A stretch of DNA of 64,000 nt from Pararhizobium sp. A13. GTDB taxonomy: Bacteria > Pseudomonadota > Alphaproteobacteria > Rhizobiales > Rhizobiaceae. The stretch covers positions 3,731,001 to 3,795,000 of the forward strand of contig NZ_CP149510.1 in NCBI RefSeq assembly GCF_040126305.1, read 5' to 3'. Below the pieces are notes generated by a model. It was given only the letters and a program-made list of their open reading frames with translations, was not told the origin of the DNA and searched no databases. Shown piece by piece: positions 37,481 to 44,692 of the stretch (position 1 is the stretch's first letter; each line of letters begins with the position of its first letter). The translations under genes were made by a program, and so were the position numbers.

Positions 37481-38281
37481 ATGCGCCGGCTATTCCTGGC
37501 TCTACTGCCTATTGTGACGCTTCTTTCCGCCTGTACGTCGACAGACTACGATCTCGTTTCCACCGCATCGATCCCGCCCAAGTTCCAGGACAAGGATCCG
37601 CAGGATTTCGGCGAGCGCACGCCGTATAATCACAATATCCACGGCGTCGACGTCTCGAAGTGGCAGGGCGATATCGACTGGGTCAAGGTGAAGGGATCCG
37701 GGGTTTCGTTCGCCTTCATCAAGGCGACGGAAGGCAAGGACAGGGTAGACGCGCGGTTCAACGAATACTGGCAGCGCGCCCGCGCCGCCGGCCTGCCCTA
37801 TGCGCCCTATCATTTCTACTATTTCTGCTCCACGGCCGATCAGCAGGCCGACTGGTTCATCGCCAATGTGCCGAAGAGCGCGGTCTATCTGCCGCCGGTT
37901 GTCGATGTCGAATGGAACGGCGAATCGAAGACCTGCCGCTACCGGCCTTCGCCGCTGACCGTGCAGACCGAAATGAAGCGCTTCATGGACCGGCTGGAAC
38001 AGCATTACGGCAAGCGCCCGATCATCTACACCTCGGTCGATTTCCACCGCGACAATCTTGTCGGCCAGTTCAACGACTATCATTTCTGGGTTCGCTCGGT
38101 CGCCAAGCACCCGACGGCGATCTACCCGGAGCGCCGCTGGGCCTTCTGGCAATATACCAGCACGGGTGTCATCCCCGGTATTGACGGCGATGCCGACATC
38201 AACGTCTTTGCGGGATCGCCCAAGAACTGGAAAAACTGGGTGGCGGCCGTTTCGAAAGCGCGCGAACAGGCCGAGAATTGA
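37481..38281 (+). CDS. Glycoside hydrolase family 25 lysozyme, lipoprotein
   Basis: This 266-residue GH25 (Chalaropsis-type) muramidase has a lipoprotein signal with lipobox LSAC (lipidated Cys18). The catalytic domain starts with IHGVDVSKWQGDIDWVKV (Asp of the first strand) and includes FAFIKATEGKD, APYHFYYFCS and the VVDVEWNG segment with the catalytic Asp/Glu pair, ending with AFWQYTSTGVIPGIDGDADINVFAG. It would cut glycan strands from the periplasmic side. I start at MRRLFLALL, preceded by GGGAAC; an in-frame GTG 13 codons earlier is less suitable for a signal peptide. Confidence 0.93.
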   Translation: MRRLFLALLPIVTLLSACTSTDYDLVSTASIPPKFQDKDPQDFGERTPYNHNIHGVDVSKWQGDIDWVKVKGSGVSFAFIKATEGKDRVDARFNEYWQRARAAGLPYAPYHFYYFCSTADQQADWFIANVPKSAVYLPPVVDVEWNGESKTCRYRPSPLTVQTEMKRFMDRLEQHYGKRPIIYTSVDFHRDNLVGQFNDYHFWVRSVAKHPTAIYPERRWAFWQYTSTGVIPGIDGDADINVFAGSPKNWKNWVAAVSKAREQAEN

Positions 38282-38416
38282 GCCGCTAAGGCCTGCATTT
38301 TTTCTTCTTTCCGCCCCATTGCCGTGCGACAGCCACTCTCATATTTTCTTCCAAACCGTGGCAGCCCGTTTTTCGGGTTGCATCCGGCCGGTTCGGCCCG
38401 ACAACAAGGACTTGCG

Positions 38417-39625
38417 ATGACACGCAGCACACTGCGCTCCGTTCTTTCGATCGGCTTCCTCACCCTTTTGGCCTCGTCTGCCCTTGCGCAGCAAACGGTG
38501 GCGCCTGCCGCCCCCTGCGGCGGCGACCTCGCTTCCTTCCTGCAAGGCGTCAAGGCCGAGGCGATTGCCAAGGGCATCCCGGCGGAAGCAGTCGACCGCG
38601 CGCTCGCCGGGGCGGCGATTTCCGAGAAGGTGCTGGGCCGTGACCGGGCGCAGGGCGTCTTCAAGCAGAGCTTCACCGAATTCTCCCAACGCACCGTCAG
38701 CAAGGCGCGTCTGGATATGGGCGCGAAGAAGATGAAGGAATATGCCGCCGTCTTCGAACGAGCGGAAAGCGAATTCGGCGTTCCAGCTCCGGTGATCACG
38801 GCCTTCTGGGCAATGGAGACGGATTTCGGCGCCGTTCAAGGCGATTTCAACACCCGCAACGCGCTGGTCACACTGGCGCATGACTGCCGCCGCCCTGACA
38901 TGTTCCGCCCGCAGCTGATCGCCGCAATCGAGATGGTCCAGCACGGCGATCTTGACCCGGCAACCACCACCGGCGCCTGGGCCGGTGAAATCGGACAGGT
39001 GCAGATGCTGCCGGAAGATATCATCGCCCAGGGCGTCGATGGCGATGGCGACGGCCATGTGAACCTGAAGCAAAGCTCGCCGGATGCGATCCTGACAGCC
39101 GCGAAGTTCATCAAGAGCCTCGGCTTCACGGCTGGCCAGCCTTGGATCCAGGAAGTTACCCTGCCGGAGAACTTGCCCTGGGAGAAGACCGGCTTGCAGT
39201 CCGGCATGACCGCCGGCGACTGGTTCGCACTCGGCGTCAAGCCGCGCGACGGCAACACCACCTTCCCGCAGCTCGCTGCCTCGATCGTCATCCCGCAGGG
39301 ACGCCACGGCGTCGCCTTCATGACCTATCCGAATTTCAACATCTATCTCGAATGGAACCAGTCGTTCATTTACACGACCTCGGCCGCCTATTTCGCCACC
39401 CGCCTTGCCGGCGCGCTGCCCTATGAGAGCCGCAACCCTGAACAGGGCCTGAGCGACGAAAACATGAAGGCCCTGCAGGTGAAGCTTCAGACCATGGGCC
39501 ACGATGTCGGCAAGATCGATGGCATCCTCGGTTCCGGTACGCGCGCTGCATTGCAGAAGGAACAGTTGCGCCTCGGCCTGCCGGCTGACGGCTGGGCGAC
39601 AGAAGCGGTTCTCAACGCTCTTTAA
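38417..39625 (+). CDS. Lytic murein transglycosylase, MltB-like (SLT_2) with peptidoglycan-binding domain
   Basis: This 402-residue protein has a cleavable signal peptide (FLTLLASSALAQQ). The MltB-type catalytic domain has the Glu in VITAFWAMETDFGAVQG, followed by GEIGQVQMLPEDIIAQGVDGDGDGHVNL and SPDAILTAAKFIKSLGF. The C-terminal 65 residues form a PG_binding_1 domain (NMKALQVKLQTMGHDVGKIDGILGSGTRAALQKEQ). It starts at MTRSTLRS, with AAGGA a few bases upstream. Its end overlaps the convergent antiporter gene by 14 bases. Confidence 0.93.
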   Translation: MTRSTLRSVLSIGFLTLLASSALAQQTVAPAAPCGGDLASFLQGVKAEAIAKGIPAEAVDRALAGAAISEKVLGRDRAQGVFKQSFTEFSQRTVSKARLDMGAKKMKEYAAVFERAESEFGVPAPVITAFWAMETDFGAVQGDFNTRNALVTLAHDCRRPDMFRPQLIAAIEMVQHGDLDPATTTGAWAGEIGQVQMLPEDIIAQGVDGDGDGHVNLKQSSPDAILTAAKFIKSLGFTAGQPWIQEVTLPENLPWEKTGLQSGMTAGDWFALGVKPRDGNTTFPQLAASIVIPQGRHGVAFMTYPNFNIYLEWNQSFIYTTSAAYFATRLAGALPYESRNPEQGLSDENMKALQVKLQTMGHDVGKIDGILGSGTRAALQKEQLRLGLPADGWATEAVLNAL

Positions 39626-41018
39626 CGTCTGTCTCACGCTCGCCGTGCAAACGCGCCCGCCGCCGGTGGTGGCGGGCAAGCCGCAACGCGCGATACCGCA
39701 GCCTGAGCGACCAGCGGGCGTCCGCAAGTGCTGCCCCTCCTTTCGAGACCTCGCTCAATTCGCGCGCGTAGGCGATCGCAAAAGCCTTGCGGTAGGTAGA
39801 GAGATGTTCGGAAGCAATGTTCTCCAGCCGGTGCATCACGCTGACCCACAGCGGCGATACCAGCAGCGTGACGGCGGTGACGGCGATCGCCACCTTGTAG
39901 GTATCGAACTGCAGCACACCGGCGCTCAAGCCCGCAGCCGCCAGCACGAAGGAGAATTCGCCGATCTGCGCCATCGACAGGCCGGCGATCAAGGCGATCT
40001 GCGGTGACGATCCGGTCTTGCGCAGCAGGAAGATGTTGAGCACCGTCTTGGCGGCGATGACGATCAGCGCGGCACTCAGCACAGACCAGAAATTCTCGCC
40101 GATGAAGGTCAGATCGATCAGCAACCCGATCGACAGGAAGAAGACCACCAGCAGCACGCTCTGGATCGGCTCGATTACCGGGATGACGCGGCTGCGCAGC
40201 GTGGAATTACCGATGACGATGCCGGACAGAAAGGCGCCGTAGGCCGGCGACATGCCGGCAAGACCGGAAATCGCCGCGGCGCTGAAACAAACGGCGAGCG
40301 CCCCCAGCGCCAGAATTTCGACCTTGTCCTCGACCGCTTCACTGAAGGGAATCCTGAGTTTCCCGTGCCGGCCGAACCACCATAGCAAAGCGGCGAGGAT
40401 GGCGATGGCGATCAGCATCTTGGCTGCGATCGTGCCGATGCGCGCCTCTTCGCCGCCCAGGCTCGAGACCAGGATCAGCATAGGCACGACCGCGATATCC
40501 TGGGCAATCAGTACACCAACGGCAATCCGCCCCGTTTCGCTGCGCAGTTCACCCATGTCCTCGAGCATCTTCATGGCAACGACGGTAGACGACATAGCGA
40601 TGACGAAACCGAGGATCAGCCCTTCCGCGAGGCTTGCCCCGGTCATCAAGGTAATCAGCCCAGCAGCCAGGATGGCGGCGATAACCTGACCGCCTGCGAC
40701 GAGCAGTGCCTGCCGCAGGCTAAGCACGAAGGCCTTGATCGAGAGTTCCATGCCGATGAAGAACAACAGGACGACGACGCCCATCTCGGCAAGCAGCGTG
40801 ACGTTGCCGCTCGAGGAGATGAAGCCGAATCCGGTCGGTCCGAGGGCAACGCCCGCAAGGATGAAACCTACCAGTGGCGGCTGGCGCAGACGCAGGAATC
40901 CCAGTCCCAGAAGCGCCGCGACCGCCACGACGATCGCGATGGGAATAAGCCCCTGGCCCTCATGCGCGGCGGCAGTGATGGATTGTGTCGTTAGAGGCTC
41001 CAGCAGATCGTCCTTCAT
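39612..41018 (-). CDS. Cation:proton antiporter, CPA2/KefB-like, without TrkA-N domain
   Basis: This is a 468-residue membrane protein with about 12-13 hydrophobic segments of the Na+/H+ exchanger (CPA2) fold: PPLVGFILAGVALGPTGFGF, GVVVLLFFIGMELSIKAF, GVLIAQDIAVVPMLIL (the conserved Gln-Asp of the ion site) and GLSMAQIGEFSFVLA. The C-terminus is a short basic tail (RYRALRLARHHRRRARLHGERE) in place of the Rossmann TrkA-N domain of KefB/KefC, so ligand gating of that kind is absent. The start at the ATG of MKDDLLEP is uncertain; a GTG 14 codons upstream is possible. Confidence 0.88.
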   Translation of the reverse strand: MKDDLLEPLTTQSITAAAHEGQGLIPIAIVVAVAALLGLGFLRLRQPPLVGFILAGVALGPTGFGFISSSGNVTLLAEMGVVVLLFFIGMELSIKAFVLSLRQALLVAGGQVIAAILAAGLITLMTGASLAEGLILGFVIAMSSTVVAMKMLEDMGELRSETGRIAVGVLIAQDIAVVPMLILVSSLGGEEARIGTIAAKMLIAIAILAALLWWFGRHGKLRIPFSEAVEDKVEILALGALAVCFSAAAISGLAGMSPAYGAFLSGIVIGNSTLRSRVIPVIEPIQSVLLVVFFLSIGLLIDLTFIGENFWSVLSAALIVIAAKTVLNIFLLRKTGSSPQIALIAGLSMAQIGEFSFVLAAAGLSAGVLQFDTYKVAIAVTAVTLLVSPLWVSVMHRLENIASEHLSTYRKAFAIAYARELSEVSKGGAALADARWSLRLRYRALRLARHHRRRARLHGERETDVKER

Positions 41019-41114
41019 ATCGATGGGGCTATGTTCAAGAATCGGGTGGATAAATCCCACCCTGAGCCTTAACCGTCGTTATGTTCCGAATGAGGCAAGG
41101 GAAGGTCAAGTCGC

Positions 41115-42050
41115 ATGCATGCAAAAACGGACGGTCTGCAGCATCGGATGACGCTTGCCACCTGGGGCCTGCTGGCGCTGCTCGGGCTGATCTGGGGCGG
41201 TTCATTCTTCTTCGCGCGCATCGCCATCCAGCATGTGCCGGCCTTTACCCTCGTTCTCCTGCGGGTGGCACTCGCCGCTCTGGCGCTGCACATCTATGTG
41301 TTCGGCCGCTACGACATCTACCGCGAACTCAAGGCTCGCTGGCCACAATTTCTGCTGCTCGGGCTGATCAACAATGCCATTCCGCATACGTTCATCTTTC
41401 TCGGCCAGACGCAGATAGGTGCCGGCCTCGCAGCCATCCTCAACGCGACGACACCGGTCTGGACCGTTTTGATTGCCAATGCGCTGACGCATGACGAGAA
41501 GCTGAGCCTTTCCAAGATCGCCGGCTGCCTGCTTGGCCTTGCGGGAACGGCCGTTCTGATCGGCCCGAGCGCCCTGCCCGGTCTGATGCAGTCGGGCAGC
41601 AACATTCCGCTCTGGGCTCTGCTCTTCCCGGTCATCGCGGCGATCAGCTACGGTTTCGCGGCGACCTACGGCAAGCGCTTCAGGGGGCTTGCGGCGCCCG
41701 TGACCGCAGCGGGGCAGCTGACCGCTTCGACGCTGATCATGTTGCCGCTCTCCCTGATCATCGACACGCCCTGGCAGCTGCCGGTGCCGCCGATGACCTC
41801 GGTTCTCGCCGTGCTTGCCTTGGCTCTGCTGTCCACGGCCTACGGCTATATCCTGTTCTTCCGCATCATGAGCCGCGCGGGCGCAACCAACACCTCGCTG
41901 GTGACGCTGTTGGTGCCGCCAAGCGCAATCCTGCTCGGTTTCCTGTTCCTCGGCGAAACGCTTGAACCGACAGACGTCGTCGGCATGCTGCTGATAGCCA
42001 TCGGACTGGTCGTTCTCGACGGCCGCATCCTGCCTGGCCGTCGAACCTGA
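41115..42050 (+). CDS. EamA/DMT-family transporter
   Basis: This 311-residue protein has ten hydrophobic segments in two EamA repeats. It contains LLGLIWGGSFFFARIAIQHVPAFTLVLLRV and LINNAIPHTFIFLGQTQIGAGLAAILNATTPVWTVLIA in the first half, and a second repeat ending LLVPPSAILLGFLFLGETLEPTDVVGMLLIAIGLVVLDGR. It is a metabolite exporter-type protein with unknown substrate, only distantly like the EamA protein at 29.6 kb. GGAAGG precedes the ATG by about nine bases. The antiporter gene is divergent. Confidence 0.88.
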   Translation: MHAKTDGLQHRMTLATWGLLALLGLIWGGSFFFARIAIQHVPAFTLVLLRVALAALALHIYVFGRYDIYRELKARWPQFLLLGLINNAIPHTFIFLGQTQIGAGLAAILNATTPVWTVLIANALTHDEKLSLSKIAGCLLGLAGTAVLIGPSALPGLMQSGSNIPLWALLFPVIAAISYGFAATYGKRFRGLAAPVTAAGQLTASTLIMLPLSLIIDTPWQLPVPPMTSVLAVLALALLSTAYGYILFFRIMSRAGATNTSLVTLLVPPSAILLGFLFLGETLEPTDVVGMLLIAIGLVVLDGRILPGRRT

Positions 42051-42307
42051 AGGTAGAGGAATCGGATCTGCAAGAAACGCAAATGTGTCTATTCGGCCAC
42101 TCACGGCGCATTTCGGTGCGTTACATTAACCAGATCGAAGACATTGTGAAAAAAATGTGGCAGCCGGAAAAATCTTTTTTAATCAGAAAGTTAATCCTGT
42201 GCATAACCATTTTTCAGGCTGCAGGTACTGCACCGCAGCATAACTTTTCCTTTCAACCGTGACATTTTCACCCTATGTTTCGTGCGTTAACGCAAGGAGG
42301 GCCGATT
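42051..42307 (+). other. AT-rich leader upstream of the 25-residue ORF
   Basis: About 255 bases with no coding frame, clearly AT-richer than the surroundings, with A- and T-runs at 42150-42185. It contains CATTAACC and a GCGTTAACGC palindrome just before the AAGGAGGG ribosome site of the microprotein. It may hold the promoter for that gene; no riboswitch was recognised. Confidence 0.4.
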
Positions 42308-42385
42308 ATGGGAATTACACATTCGTTGAATGTCCTCATGATAAGTGCAGCGTTCGTTTTCGTAGCAACCATGCTTTTCATCTGA
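42308..42385 (+). CDS. 25-residue hydrophobic microprotein
   Basis: The short frame encodes a 25-residue peptide starting MGITHSLNVLM and continuing as an uninterrupted hydrophobic stretch (ISAAFVFVATMLFI) long enough to span the membrane once. The ribosome site AAGGAGGG, eight bases before the ATG, is one of the strongest in the window, which argues for real translation. No function is known to me. The transcript probably extends through about 120 more bases to a strong terminator at 42506-42542. Alternative: the region is an sRNA and the frame is fortuitous. Confidence 0.6.
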   Translation: MGITHSLNVLMISAAFVFVATMLFI

Positions 42386-42505
42386 AAACGTCAGGCGAAC
42401 AGTCCAATCGGTAAAAAAGGACTATAATACCGTAAACCAATTGCAGCAGGATCGAGCAAGTTAGTCGCTCCGCCGAGCACTGCGACGCTAGGCTGCTAGA
42501 CAACA
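42386..42505 (+). ncRNA. Possible small RNA or long 3' UTR after the microprotein
   Basis: These 120 bases lie between the microprotein stop and a strong terminator and have no coding frame. A TATAAT-like -10 sequence occurs at 42423-42428, so a separate RNA of about 110 bases could start near 42435 and end in the terminator. No clear -35 element was found. The call is tentative. Confidence 0.25.
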
Positions 42506-42542
42506 AAGCCCTTGAAACCATCCGGTCTCAAGGGCTTTTTTT
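42506..42542. terminator. Terminator between the microprotein unit and metF
   Basis: AAGCCCTTGA (42506-42515) pairs perfectly with TCAAGGGCTT (42528-42537), and seven T follow on the plus strand. On the minus strand it is followed by TTTGTT, so it may also serve metF, whose stop is 27 bases away. Confidence 0.92.
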
Positions 42543-42568
42543 ATTGGCGCATCGCCATCCGATCAGAC

Positions 42569-43495
42569 TCAGGCCGCAGCGCCCGCCGCGCGGGACGGCA
42601 TGGCCGCAGAGGTGTCCCGCTCGAATCCGACGAGATCGCAAACCGCGGCGACAAGCGGCGACCGGTTCATTGTATAGACATGGAAATCACGGATACCGCG
42701 CCGTGCGAGATCAACGATCTGTTCGGCAGCGATATGGGTCGCTTCCTTGAAGCGTTCCTCGGGGCTCTCGTCGAGATGGACGAGCCGGGTGACAATCGCT
42801 TCCGGAACCCGCGCCCCGCACAATCCGGCAAACTTGCTGACCTGCGTCAGGTTGTTGATCGGCAGAATGCCCGGAACGACGGGGATGGTGATACCAGCAC
42901 GCCGGACGCGCTCGAGATAGCGCTCGAAATCATCGTTATCGAAGAAGAACTGGGTCAGCGCGCGGGTTGCGCCGCTGTCGACCTTGCGCTTCAGCATATC
43001 GATATCGGTGGCGACGTCCGGGCTTTCGGGATGCTTTTCGGGATAAGCGGACACGGAAATCTCGAAGTCGCCTCTGCCCCGGATCGCCGCGACAAGAGCG
43101 GCCGCACTTTCATAACCGCCGGGAAAGGGCTCGTAGCGGGCGCCGATCCCGCCCTGCGGGTCGCCACGCAAGGCCACGAAATGCCGCACGCCGCCATCGA
43201 TGAACTCGGTGACGATCGCATCCACCTCGTCCTTGGCCGCGCCGACGCAGGTCAGGTGCGCAGCCGTGTTCGGGAAGCCTGCCTCGTGGATCATCCGCCG
43301 CACGGCCGTCAGGGAGCGCGCCTTGGTGGAGCCGCCGGCGCCATAGGTCATCGTCACGAACGCCGGATTGAAGACCGCGAGGTCCTCGACGGTCTGGAAC
43401 AGCTGCGTTTCCATCTCGTCGTTCTTTGGCGGGAAATATTCGAAGGAAAGCCTCAAATTACCGCGTTCGGCCGGGTAAAGGGTGTGTAGCGCCAT
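42569..43495 (-). CDS. metF: Methylenetetrahydrofolate reductase MetF
   Basis: MetF is the cytoplasmic FAD enzyme that makes 5-methyl-THF for methionine synthesis. The 308-residue protein has LSFEYFPPKNDEMETQLF near the N-terminus (catalytic Glu), FVTMTYGAGGSTKARSL, HLTCVGAAKDEVDAIV, RHFVALRGDP and QFFFDNDDFERYLERVRRAGI, all family motifs. The start at MALHTLYPAERG has GGAGG eight bases upstream. The gene begins one base after the stop of the ArsR-methyltransferase gene, so the two form an operon whose promoter carries a palindromic operator. Confidence 0.96.
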   Translation of the reverse strand: MALHTLYPAERGNLRLSFEYFPPKNDEMETQLFQTVEDLAVFNPAFVTMTYGAGGSTKARSLTAVRRMIHEAGFPNTAAHLTCVGAAKDEVDAIVTEFIDGGVRHFVALRGDPQGGIGARYEPFPGGYESAAALVAAIRGRGDFEISVSAYPEKHPESPDVATDIDMLKRKVDSGATRALTQFFFDNDDFERYLERVRRAGITIPVVPGILPINNLTQVSKFAGLCGARVPEAIVTRLVHLDESPEERFKEATHIAAEQIVDLARRGIRDFHVYTMNRSPLVAAVCDLVGFERDTSAAMPSRAAGAAA

Positions 43496-43496
43496 G

Positions 43497-44525
43497 TCAT
43501 GTCCTCCCGGCATAGGCAAGGGTTTTACCACCCTCGGATAAATCGGCAGCGGCGGCCTGCCGCTGGTCTCGGGCAAGCCATATGGTCACCGTCAATTGCC
43601 TGTCTCGGTCCCTTTCCGGAGCGAGATCGACGACCTCCTCGACACTGAGCCCGGCCTTTTCCAGCCATTCCGCCATGGTCTGGCGCGAAAAGCCGAGGCG
43701 CATATGGGCATGCTCGTCGCGCAGATATTCCAGCGTGTGCGGGGCGAGATCGATGATCGCCAGCCGGCCGCCGGGCGACAGCATACGGGCCGCCTCCACA
43801 ATCGCCGCCTCGGGCTGCTGCAGGAAGTGCAGAACCTGATGGATGGTCACGAGATCGAACTGGCGCCCATCCAGCGGCAGGTTGAAGATGTCGCCATGCC
43901 GGATCGATGCCTTGGTGATGCCGGCCCGATCCAGATTGGCGCGGGCGACGGCGAGCATGTCACGGCTGGCATCGACGCCGACGCCCCGCCGGTACAGCCC
44001 CTCGAACAGTTGCAGAATGCGGCCGGTGCCGGTGCCAAGATCGAGCAGCCCGTCGACCGGTTCAGCACCGACGACCTTTTTCAGCGCAGCCTCGACATCC
44101 GCCTCGCTGACATGCAGGCGGCGCAATTCGTCCCATTCAGCGGCATTGCGGCTGAAATAGGCCTGCGCCTTCTCCGAGCGCGCCTGTTTCAGCGCCGTCA
44201 GCCGCTCGCGATCCCGCGTCAACACCGCATCGGAGAGGTCGGAAGCGGCGAGCAGATCGCGCACCAGCGCAACGCCGGCTCCCTCGCCTCTCAGGCGAAA
44301 ATAGGCCCAGGCACCTTCCTGGTAACGATCGATCAGCGCGACTTCGGCGAGCAGTTTCAGGTGGCGGGAAATTCGGGGCTGCGATTGGCCAAGAATTTCG
44401 GTAAGATCGGTAACGGTCAGGTCGCCGGCGGCCAACAGGGCGAGAAGACGCATACGCGTCGGCTCTCCCGCTGCCTTGAGGACGTCCACCAATGCGTCCA
44501 GTCCCAGCCCCTGATCTCTTGCCAT
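43497..44525 (-). CDS. ArsR-family regulator fused to an AdoMet methyltransferase-like domain
   Basis: This 342-residue protein has an N-terminal winged helix of the ArsR type (LLALLAAGDLTVTDLTEILGQSQPRISRHLKLLAEVALI) and a C-terminal class I methyltransferase fold (LLDLGTGTGRILQLFEGL, GVDASRDMLAVARANLD, DLVTIHQVLHFLQQPEAAI). Regulators of this build (SahR/SamR type) sense S-adenosylhomocysteine or AdoMet and control methionine-cycle genes. Direct linkage to metF and a perfect palindrome (44541-44562) just upstream of its start support autoregulated control of metF. The start has GAGG six bases upstream. It may also be a working methyltransferase. Confidence 0.9.
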   Translation of the reverse strand: MARDQGLGLDALVDVLKAAGEPTRMRLLALLAAGDLTVTDLTEILGQSQPRISRHLKLLAEVALIDRYQEGAWAYFRLRGEGAGVALVRDLLAASDLSDAVLTRDRERLTALKQARSEKAQAYFSRNAAEWDELRRLHVSEADVEAALKKVVGAEPVDGLLDLGTGTGRILQLFEGLYRRGVGVDASRDMLAVARANLDRAGITKASIRHGDIFNLPLDGRQFDLVTIHQVLHFLQQPEAAIVEAARMLSPGGRLAIIDLAPHTLEYLRDEHAHMRLGFSRQTMAEWLEKAGLSVEEVVDLAPERDRDRQLTVTIWLARDQRQAAAADLSEGGKTLAYAGRT

Positions 44526-44540
44526 CGCAAACCTCATCAA

Positions 44541-44562
44541 CACATAAAGATATGTTTATGTG
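44541..44562. promoter_or_regulatory. Palindromic operator upstream of the ArsR-methyltransferase/metF operon
   Basis: CACATAAA (44541-44548) and TTTATGTG (44555-44562) are perfect 8-bp inverted repeats with a 6-base centre, GATATG. The centre extends the symmetry to a CATAAAGATAT-type sequence of the kind I recall for ArsR-family methionine regulators. It begins 16 bases upstream of the ATG of the regulator gene. Confidence 0.7.
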
Positions 44563-44619
44563 ATTTTCGCGAGTGCTGCAAGATGAAATGTGGCGCAATG
44601 CCGCAACGTCCACAAACGG

Positions 44620-44645
44620 AAAAGGCGGCCACAGGAGCCGCCTTT
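44620..44645 (-). terminator. Rho-independent terminator after ettA
   Basis: AAAGGCGGC (44621-44629) pairs with GCCGCCTTT (44637-44645), a perfect 9-bp stem with a 7-base loop; four T follow on the minus strand. It lies 48 bases past the ettA stop. Confidence 0.85.
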
Positions 44646-44692
44646 CAATTGACATGTGTCATGAGGCGCCTGAGGGGGCCTCTCGGGAGCAC

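Noticed and set aside
42206..42241. Possible riboswitch-like fold in the leader of the microprotein
   Set aside because: Only a short GCTGC/GCAGC pairing is visible and no known riboswitch core matches.
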